From positions 1-64,000 of the forward strand of contig JAEERM010000004.1 of NCBI GenBank assembly GCA_016285835.1: DNA of 64,000 bases. Reading direction: 5' to 3'. Position 1 is the stretch's first letter. Each line of letters opens with the position of its first letter. Positions 56,746 to 64,000 of the stretch are shown piece after piece. Under the pieces are notes generated by a model. The model was not told the origin of the DNA. It did not search any database and was given only the letters and a program-made list of their open reading frames with translations. The DNA is from Fibrobacter sp. GTDB lineage: Bacteria > Fibrobacterota > Fibrobacteria > Fibrobacterales > Fibrobacteraceae. The translations under genes were made by a program, and so were the position numbers.

Positions 56746-59145
56746 GTAGAATCGTTGTGTATTGGAAAGGCCTATCTTGTTCACCGTCGAAATCGTGACC
56801 GTGTTCTGGTTGTCCTTTTGGATTGCCAACTTATTTGTTATGCCATAATCATCGGGAATAAAATCGAACAGGCCATTTTTCTTGACCGGATGACGAACAG
56901 TCTTTTTCGGCTCGCCCCAAGGTTCGCCAGCACTACGCTGATATACCTTACAGGCTTTGTCATCATCCTCTGCTTTTGTAATATCGCACTCCCAAGCAAT
57001 CTCAGTAACGAAATTGAAATTCATGCGGATCTGGCGTAACCTATGCGGCATCAGGTCATCAACGACAAAAGAGTACTTGTTTATCCAGTCCTCGACCGTA
57101 ATCGCGGGAACTTCATAACGTTCCACATGGCGAATAGGAACATAGTCCGAGGTATCCTTTCCTTCAGGGGTAAGTCCGTCCACTTTTTCCCAGCGGTCCA
57201 CCTTCACGCCCATCTTGGACCAGTCGGACTCCGACTTGAAACGGAGAGGCGTTGTCAAGCCCGAAAGGGATTGATTCTTATGGGTCAACGTCAAGTCATT
57301 AGGTGATTTGAACAAGCCCAAAGCACAGTTTACTCCATTCTTTGAACCAATGTAATAACAGTTGCGGTTCAAGGTAGATTTTTCACGGGCTGTAGAGGAC
57401 ATTCCCTGAAGTTGGTTCAATGTCGCCGTATCGTTCAACGCCAGGTTCACGAAAGGACGCTCATAGAGAAAGTCTTCCATGAGGTATGGGGTATAAGAAG
57501 AACCCTCTGACAAACCAATCGGAGAGAAGGTGTTCTTTGCAGCCTTCATGTCGTCAAGGTAATTTTTTTGAAGAGGAATACTGTGTGACTTGACAAGGTC
57601 GTAAATTCCCGTAGACAAAGCAGCACCAACATAAGAACTCGCAACCACAGCAGTCCCGATACCCAAAGCAATTTTCGCACCATCAGACACACCTGTCCAA
57701 GCGAAAGCATCAATAAGGAGCATCGCAACCGAGGTGATTTCCAAAATGGACGACAAATCACCAACAGACGTAAAATCACCTAGCATTGTCGCAACTTCGC
57801 CTGATGCAGCAGGAGCCGCATTGAAATATTCACGTTTGACATCAACACGAGTGTCGTTAAGGACACCCACATTTCGTCCTTCACTAGACGCGGCAGGAAC
57901 AATACTGCTTCCGTTATCTTGCATCGGCATCCCGGAAAAGCCAAGCAAAGAAGACACTAGGGCATTCACGGTACGGGCAGACCAATCACCCGTTCCCATT
58001 AGTTGTGCCCCGTAGTTCGCAATCGGGAAAATAAAGTTATCTGGGAGCAAATAGCCAAGATAGTTGAATACGCCTAGATCCAGTAATTCCGGGTCGGTAA
58101 AAGTCATTCCATCTCTACTCGCCAGAATTCTAAACATGGGAAGAGAGTCAACTTTATTTTCAAAATCGAGTTTATTCAACGAGTCAATGGTTCCATAACC
58201 ATGCTGAAGGGGATCGACATAATGGACCAAGGGATCATCGTAATAGTATATTTCGGGAGCGAACGCATATGCCAAAGCATTGCCAACTTCTTCAATGGCA
58301 AATACTTCGGCCATCATCACAATTCCAGCATAAATTGCGGGCTCTGCACCTTTCGATAAAAACAAGGTTGTCGCAAGGCCCGCAACCAACGGAGCGGCCT
58401 TTAAAAAATTCGTACATGTCAAGTTCCAGAAAGATTCTTCTCTTATACTCTTTTCAATCAACATGTTCAACGCACCAGTGCCCTCGTGCGGGGAATCAAG
58501 CGTAATTATCTTATCCACATCGCCATTGTAGAAGTTGCCTTGCACGTACTCTCGGGAAACGACTCCGCCCATGCTGTGACCAATAAGGATGTAGCGGGAT
58601 GCCAGTTGTCGATAGAGGTCGGGATTCTGACGGATAATTTGGAGAGCATCTTGACCTGTATGAGTTGAATCATTCACGGCATCATACCAAACAGCCTTCA
58701 CTTCCTGAGCTTCTTCAAACAGCGTACGGCGATGCTTGTATTTTGTATCCTTTAAAATCCACGTTCTATCACCCATTTCGTGGGCGTTGTTCAGCGAAGT
58801 GTTCGCCGGATTCGAAAAAGAGCGCCAGTTGTACACATAGGAATTTTTAACATAATCTTCTTTCTCTGTCCATCCCGGTTCTTCAAGAATCTTTGTGGAC
58901 ATCCAATTCGTAATGCGGTCACTATTGTCATAAGCACCTAAAGTTGCTCCATTTTCAAGGGAAGTTCCTGCATAATAGGCCTCGTTGGTATCCTTTTCGT
59001 CTAAAAAGCCTTTTTCCGCACCATACGCCCCATGGATAACCATCACATTATAGTTTTCAATAGACTCCATTGGCTTGGGAACAGACCAACACGCATTTGC
59101 AATAACAAGCAGAACTATTATCAATTTTTTCATTTTTCTTACCAT
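56734..59145 (-). CDS. Secreted lipase-like protein, truncated paralogue of the giant protein (803 aa)
   Basis: Signal peptide; VMVIHGAYGAEKGF; ILIGHSMGGVVSREYVQ; ITLDSPHEGTGALNML; C-terminal ~200 aa near-identical to the giant, then ends RFYSIA*. Confidence 0.8.
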   Translation of the reverse strand: MVRKMKKLIIVLLVIANACWSVPKPMESIENYNVMVIHGAYGAEKGFLDEKDTNEAYYAGTSLENGATLGAYDNSDRITNWMSTKILEEPGWTEKEDYVKNSYVYNWRSFSNPANTSLNNAHEMGDRTWILKDTKYKHRRTLFEEAQEVKAVWYDAVNDSTHTGQDALQIIRQNPDLYRQLASRYILIGHSMGGVVSREYVQGNFYNGDVDKIITLDSPHEGTGALNMLIEKSIREESFWNLTCTNFLKAAPLVAGLATTLFLSKGAEPAIYAGIVMMAEVFAIEEVGNALAYAFAPEIYYYDDPLVHYVDPLQHGYGTIDSLNKLDFENKVDSLPMFRILASRDGMTFTDPELLDLGVFNYLGYLLPDNFIFPIANYGAQLMGTGDWSARTVNALVSSLLGFSGMPMQDNGSSIVPAASSEGRNVGVLNDTRVDVKREYFNAAPAASGEVATMLGDFTSVGDLSSILEITSVAMLLIDAFAWTGVSDGAKIALGIGTAVVASSYVGAALSTGIYDLVKSHSIPLQKNYLDDMKAAKNTFSPIGLSEGSSYTPYLMEDFLYERPFVNLALNDTATLNQLQGMSSTAREKSTLNRNCYYIGSKNGVNCALGLFKSPNDLTLTHKNQSLSGLTTPLRFKSESDWSKMGVKVDRWEKVDGLTPEGKDTSDYVPIRHVERYEVPAITVEDWINKYSFVVDDLMPHRLRQIRMNFNFVTEIAWECDITKAEDDDKACKVYQRSAGEPWGEPKKTVRHPVKKNGLFDFIPDDYGITNKLAIQKDNQNTVTISTVNKIGLSNTQRFYSIA

Positions 59146-59148
59146 ATA

Positions 59149-60036
59149 TCAATACTCAACAACCACCTCATCATCTCGATAAAACTTTAATTCATTACCT
59201 CTCCATGTTACATCAGAACAGGTAATTGAATCATCTTTTATGCTACAGATGTTCCCATTCAGTTTAATCATATCACCCCAAAAGCCTCCAATTGCAAATT
59301 TTCGAGGTGCGGAAATCGAGTCCTGTTTGTTTTTTAAAACAAGACTTTTTTCTCCTTCACTATCAAGGATTACACAATACACTTCATTCCCCCAAGCCCT
59401 AACATCGTCACATTCCTTTATCCATTCCAAGCCCTCATCCAATCGCTTGTAGGTCAGCGTTCTTGCCACCGTATCCAAGACCGCATAATTACAGGTATCG
59501 GCATCGGCGGCCAACGATTCGCCACTCCTACCTATAAATGTTCCGTCAAGCCACTGCTTTAATGAGCTTATCCTAAATTCAACAGAACAACCTTCACTCT
59601 TTTTTGTCAATTTTATTTCATGCGGTCTTTCGCCTATTTTCCATAATTGAACAGATTTCGAAACTTCACCACCCCAAATCACAGAATCCGCCATCTGACC
59701 ACCAAATATCCCAGTCATGTCCTCACTTGAAAGCGAATCACACCATCTTGGACCATCTTCCTGGACACGGTAATTATAAACACACAGGCGTTCGCGGCCA
59801 CAACCGTCTAAATCAATATATTCGCCATTCCACCGATCCGTAATTTCACTCCAACACCGATAATCCCCAACCATAACCAAGGAATCATCAACGAAACCAA
59901 CAACCTTCGCCCCACTGCGACCAGGTTCCCAACGGAAATCCACATCAGAACACCCCCACATGCATATGCATACAAACGCCAGCGTCAAAACAGCAAGCAG
60001 TCTTTCAATTTCAAACTTGTTCAACAGATGTTTCAT
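59149..60036 (-). CDS. Lipoprotein paired with the 803-aa lipase-like protein
   Basis: ERLLAVLTLAFVCICMWGCSDVDFRWEPGRSGAKVVGFVDDSLVMVGDY. Confidence 0.75.
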   Translation of the reverse strand: MKHLLNKFEIERLLAVLTLAFVCICMWGCSDVDFRWEPGRSGAKVVGFVDDSLVMVGDYRCWSEITDRWNGEYIDLDGCGRERLCVYNYRVQEDGPRWCDSLSSEDMTGIFGGQMADSVIWGGEVSKSVQLWKIGERPHEIKLTKKSEGCSVEFRISSLKQWLDGTFIGRSGESLAADADTCNYAVLDTVARTLTYKRLDEGLEWIKECDDVRAWGNEVYCVILDSEGEKSLVLKNKQDSISAPRKFAIGGFWGDMIKLNGNICSIKDDSITCSDVTWRGNELKFYRDDEVVVEY

Positions 60037-60887
60037 GCTCTGTTCTCCTTAAACCTTTTTTGCGCTTTTTTATTACAAAATAATAGCAAACCAAGTTGCA
60101 TGTTGAGCGCACCCGTTCCCTCGTGCGGGCTATCCAGCGTTATGATTTTATCAACGTCCTGATGATAGTAATCGCTATTTTGCACATATTCACGAGAAAC
60201 TACACCGCCCATTGAGTGACCGATAAGGATATAACGTGAAGCAAGTTGGCGATATAAATCAGGATATTTACGTATGGAATCGAGGGCAGTCTGTCCGTAG
60301 ATGTATTTCCTTTCTGTAGAATCATATACTGAAGCTTTTACTTCTTGGGCTTCTTCCATCAAAGCCCGACGACGACCAAAACCACCTTTACCATAATTTA
60401 GATTTCCTTTATTCCAAGCTCTATCGCCCAATTCGTGTGCATTATTACTCGAACTATTTGCTGGATTAGAAAAAGAACGCCAATTGTATATGTACGAATT
60501 ACGAACATTCTCATACTCTTTACTATATATTTTTTCCTCAAATACTTTTTCATTGAGCCATCTCGTTATCCTACTATCCGATGTATAAGACCCCAATGTG
60601 GCTTTTCCCAAAAAAGTCGTATCATCGTATGCAGACGGAAGAGCCGTATCCAGTGCATCAATCACATCGTCTAAACGAGTTCTTATTTCAGACTTGAAAT
60701 CTTCATACCCATAGGAATCTTCCCAATAATCTTCAGACATATGAGGCCATATAAAGCCTTTGTTCCAACCATAAGCTCCGTGCACCATCAAAACATTGTA
60801 GTTTTTAATAGATTCCATCGGCTTGGGGATGGACCACGAATCACAAATTAAAATCAACACCAACAAAAAGACAACATACTTTTTCAT
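60033..60887 (-). CDS. Truncated lipase-like paralogue (284 aa)
   Basis: VLMVHGAYGWNKGF; ILIGHSMGGVVSREYVQ; ends HEGTGALNMQLGLLLFCNKKAQKRFKENRA*. Confidence 0.75.
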   Translation of the reverse strand: MKKYVVFLLVLILICDSWSIPKPMESIKNYNVLMVHGAYGWNKGFIWPHMSEDYWEDSYGYEDFKSEIRTRLDDVIDALDTALPSAYDDTTFLGKATLGSYTSDSRITRWLNEKVFEEKIYSKEYENVRNSYIYNWRSFSNPANSSSNNAHELGDRAWNKGNLNYGKGGFGRRRALMEEAQEVKASVYDSTERKYIYGQTALDSIRKYPDLYRQLASRYILIGHSMGGVVSREYVQNSDYYHQDVDKIITLDSPHEGTGALNMQLGLLLFCNKKAQKRFKENRA

Positions 60888-60890
60888 ACA

Positions 60891-61769
60891 TTACTCCAAA
60901 TCAACGACGACTTCATCATTTTGATAGAATTTTAAAGGTTCTCGCCATGTAAAATCAGGATTAAGGCATATAATTGCTTTCGCTTCTAAACGGCAGATGC
61001 TAGCACGAAGTTCAATCATCTTACCCCAAAAAATACCCCTACTAAATATCAAGGGTGAAGAAAGTGTATCGATATTATTTTTTAGAATATGGCCTTCAAG
61101 AGGGTGTTCGCCAGGTGCTGAACAATAGACATCCTTCGCCCAAGCCCTTACATCGTCACACACCTTAATCCATTCCAAATCCTTATCTAGCCGCTTATAA
61201 GTTAACATCCCCGAAAGCGTATCCAAAACCGCATACTGGCAACTGTCACCACCGGCATTTAATGATTTATCTCCAAGTGCAATAAATCTGCCATCAAGCC
61301 ATTGTTTCACAGATTTCGTTTTGAATTCTACAGAACAGTTGTCATACGAGATTTTAGGATTTATTATATGCGGTTGTTCGCCAATCTTCCACATTTTGAA
61401 AGACCCCGTTAAGGATCCACCCCAAATTATGGAATCCGTCAATTGTCCGCTGAACCAACCGGAAGCATTTTCTTCGACAATGGAATCGCACCACCTGGGA
61501 CCATTCTCCTGCACTCGATAATTGTATGTACATAGTCTGGGATTTGCGGTTCCATCATCTTCCAAATACTCTCCATTCCAGCGTTCCGTTGTCTCATGCC
61601 AAAAAAGATAGTCCCCAACAATCACAAGAGAATCATCCACAAAACCTACAACCTTGGCATTTCCACGCCCCTGCCACTCAAACGACACTTCGTCCGAGCA
61701 CCCCCACATGCATACGCAAGCAAGTGTTGTCAAAGCAATTACGAACAACTTTTTAATTTCAACCATCAT
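60891..61769 (-). CDS. Lipoprotein paired with the 284-aa truncated lipase-like protein
   Basis: MMVEIKKLFVIALTTLACVCMWGCSDEVSFEWQGRGNAKVVGFVDDSLVIVGDY; same RBS block as 56637 copy. Confidence 0.75.
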   Translation of the reverse strand: MMVEIKKLFVIALTTLACVCMWGCSDEVSFEWQGRGNAKVVGFVDDSLVIVGDYLFWHETTERWNGEYLEDDGTANPRLCTYNYRVQENGPRWCDSIVEENASGWFSGQLTDSIIWGGSLTGSFKMWKIGEQPHIINPKISYDNCSVEFKTKSVKQWLDGRFIALGDKSLNAGGDSCQYAVLDTLSGMLTYKRLDKDLEWIKVCDDVRAWAKDVYCSAPGEHPLEGHILKNNIDTLSSPLIFSRGIFWGKMIELRASICRLEAKAIICLNPDFTWREPLKFYQNDEVVVDLE

Positions 61770-61877
61770 AAAGGATACCTCCTTTGCCACCGATCCAAGA
61801 CAAAAACTTTGTCAAAAAAAACATGACAACAATCACACGTAAATATACTCTATATTTTGTTCAAAATCAAGTATAGT
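61770..61877 (-). promoter_or_regulatory. 5' region (promoter/RBS) of the lipoprotein-lipase array
   Basis: Similar to 56638-56745; AGAGTATATT -10-like block. Confidence 0.6.
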
Positions 61878-62030
61878 GGCGGACGATTTCTTCAATCTAA
61901 GCAAACTTGCCAGAAACAGGGTACACACACCGAAGGCACTTGCGACCTGCAAGCGACCCATCCCAGCCAAATGTCCATTTTGGTTTTTACCCAATCCTCT
62001 TAAATTTCGCTCATTCTCCTAATCTACCCC

Positions 62031-62330
62031 CTACTTGTCTCTTTTTCTTCTGTTGCAATCCCTGCACAGCATCTGACAGTTCGTGTCGATGGTCGGACCG
62101 CCTTCGCACCAGGGCGTTATATGGTCGGCTTCCATTTGCACAAGTTCGAAATGTTGTTTACAAATCGGACAAACACCCAGTTGGCGCTCGTAGGCCTTTA
62201 TCTTTTGGTTATCCGTAAACGCACGGATGGAAAGGTTGCGTTCGTCGTGCGTCAACAGGTACGGATAAATTCCTTTCTTGTTGGTTACATCGTCATCCTT
62301 GATGAGCCTGGGCGTTGCGGGTGCGGCGCC
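62031..62330 (-). pseudogene. 3' remnant of an HNH endonuclease (resembles the C-terminus of DUF262/HNH proteins)
   Basis: Open frame reads PRLIKDDDVTNKKGIYPYLLTHDERNLSIRAFTDNQKIKAYERQLGVCPICKQHFELVQMEADHITPWCEGGPTIDTNCQMLCRDCNRRKRDK*, no ATG and no upstream portion. Confidence 0.7.
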
Positions 62331-62465
62331 TGAGCACCCGCAGTGGGGGTAGCGTAAGACCCGGCCGGGACGGGCTTTGGTCAGTATTCCCGAAGGGAAT
62401 GACTATATGGGCGGGGCCGGGGCTGGAGCGAGGGGGACTCTTCCCCCTTTATAATAAAGAAGCGC

Positions 62466-63340
62466 GTGATGCTCAAGGCCACCTACAGCGAAGCCCTCGC
62501 CTACGCCAAGGACCGTAAGCAGTTCGGCCAGGCCATCATCAACTTCCCGGCCGTCTACGAAATGCTTTCCAACATCAAGGCTCGCCTTGATGCCGGCCGC
62601 GCCCTCCTTTACCAGACATCCCGCTACGTGGATATCTACAAGGGCCTCGAAGACATCGAACGTGAACGCAAGCTCACCGACGAAGAAAAGGCTGAACTCA
62701 AGCTTTACACGAAGCTCGCCTCTGCATGCACTCCGCTTGCCTGTGAGCCCCAAAGCCCCATGCGTTAAGCTGGGGCGGGGGCGAGAGTGAGGCGTGAGCC
62801 GAACGGTCGTGTAACTGCATGAACTCCGAATACGCCAACCTGAACAGCTACGACAGCATCCAGGTGCACGGCGGTTCCGGCTACATGCTCGAATACGCTT
62901 GCCAGCGCCTGTACCGCGACGCCCGTATCACTTCGATTTACGAAGGTACGACCCAGTTGCAGACCGTGGCCGCCCTCCCGCACATCACCACCGGCAGCTA
63001 CGGCCTCATGCTCGAAGAACTCGAAGCGGGCGAAGTGGCCGCCGAATACGAAAGCCTCAAGGCTCGCGCCAAGGCCATGGACGCGAAGTTCAACGAAGCC
63101 ATCGAAGTCGTGAAGGCCGCGAACAACAACGAGTTCACCGACCTCTGCAGCCGTCACTTGTACGAGCTCGCCGCCAACTGCGTGATGAGCCAGCTGCTCC
63201 TCCGCGATGCAACCAAGTCGCCCGAACTGTTCGAAAAGAGCATGAAGGTCTATCTGAACCTCGCCGAAGCTGAAGTTGCAAAGCACTACAACCTGATCAA
63301 GAGCCTGGATGTAGCCCAGCTCGAGAATTACAAGAAATAA
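62466..63340 (+). pseudogene. Acyl-CoA dehydrogenase C-terminal portion, 5'-truncated and split
   Basis: Fragment 1 SEALAYAKDRKQFGQAIINFPAVYEMLSNIKARLDAGRALLYQTSRYVD...TKLASACTPLA; fragment 2 (62819) MNSEYANLNSYDSIQVHGGSGYMLEYACQRLYRDARITSIYEGTTQLQ; frames differ, 77 nt between. Confidence 0.8.
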
Positions 63341-63390
63341 TTGAAGGTTGTCTTCCCCGGCTTGACCGGGGATCTCCCCTTGCAAAAGAA

Positions 63391-63418
63391 AACCTCGGTG
63401 ACGAACCGAGGTTTTTTT
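63391..63418 (+). terminator. Rho-independent terminator after the acyl-CoA dehydrogenase fragment
   Basis: CCTCGGT-GACGA-ACCGAGG followed by T7. Confidence 0.8.
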
Positions 63419-63667
63419 GAATTGCTAAAAAAGTACGGCTAAAGTTTTTCCTTGTTCTGTTTTATTTACGTAAAAAATTGTTGTAAAAACAACCTTGCAA
63501 CAACAATTGTACGCCATGGATATTCAAAACGAGACTATACTAAGTCTGAATACTAAGTCTGAAAAGAAAGCTACGCTTTGGCGCTATTTAAGTTTATCAA
63601 ACTTTATCGTTTTATTAAAGAATAAATCTCTTTATTTCTCTAGAGCAAGTTTCAAATTCCATTCATT

Positions 63668-64000
63668 TTAGAATTTTAATTCAATGTTATGTTTCTTGTT
63701 GTAAATAGTAATCTTTCCATCCGAAGAAACCTTTATTGAAGAGCCTTTTTCTCCTAAAATTCTACATGCCATTTGTCCAGTTCCCAGTAGTTTTCCATGC
63801 GAAGTCAATTCACGTTGTTTAACAACAGCACCATGCTTCAACAACAAGCCTTTTTTTGAAATAATAGAAACCCCATCACTCGTAAATATATTGAACAACG
63901 TATTTGTATATGTTTTATCAGAAACATTTACTTCGCCAAGAATGTTCAACCCTTCGTAGGATAAATCACTCTTATAGTCAGAATCTTCTTCCGGAATAAA
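63668..64000 (-). CDS. Unknown protein, C-terminal part (continues past window end)
   Basis: Frame open to window edge: IPEEDSDYKSDLSYEGLNILGEVNVSDKTYTNTLFNIFTSDGVSIISKKG... Confidence 0.5.
   Translation of the reverse strand, partial: FIPEEDSDYKSDLSYEGLNILGEVNVSDKTYTNTLFNIFTSDGVSIISKKGLLLKHGAVVKQRELTSHGKLLGTGQMACRILGEKGSSIKVSSDGKITIYNKKHNIELKF

Noticed and set aside
62742-62818. Integron attC site or group II intron fragment inside the acyl-CoA dehydrogenase
   Set aside because: A GTTAAGC match to GTTRRRY exists, but no convincing paired RYYYAAC site and no group II domain V sequence were found; left as an unclassified insert.
63530-63590. Tandem TACTAAGTCTGAA duplication and small inverted repeat near 63.48-63.58 kb
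   Set aside because: Only two 13-bp copies in an AT-rich gap; too weak to support a functional claim.

Overview
The window looks like chromosome from a Fibrobacter-type bacterium. This is inferred from a TIGR02147-like regulator, a TIGR02145-like lipoprotein, Ser-rich linkers in a GH5 cellulase, and several secreted proteins with type-A (T9SS-like) C-terminal sorting domains. Housekeeping genes include ileS (partial), mltG, hisE/hisG, recR, engB, Mla-type ABC genes, pyrC, plsC-like and rnr. Accessory content: (i) a ~18 kb minus-strand array (43.7-61.8 kb) alternating secreted lipase-like alpha/beta-hydrolases (4022, 803 and 284 aa, progressively truncated) with related small lipoproteins, which is the best candidate for an undescribed system; (ii) a tightly overlapping five-gene operon coupling an ABC-2 exporter, two divergent PilT-like ATPases and a patatin-like protein with a C-terminal extension; (iii) dispersed intergenic elements built from degenerate 7-bp periodic repeats, often in inverted arms around small 3-4-nt-loop hairpins, with two copies flanking a GNAT/small-protein pair; (iv) an IS200-like element whose transposase is frameshifted at an A8 tract; (v) a possible three-way-junction RNA near 25.5 kb; (vi) a scar-like junction between two 5'-truncated genes near 62.3 kb. 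All assignments come from reading the sequence and ORF translations; no searches were run.
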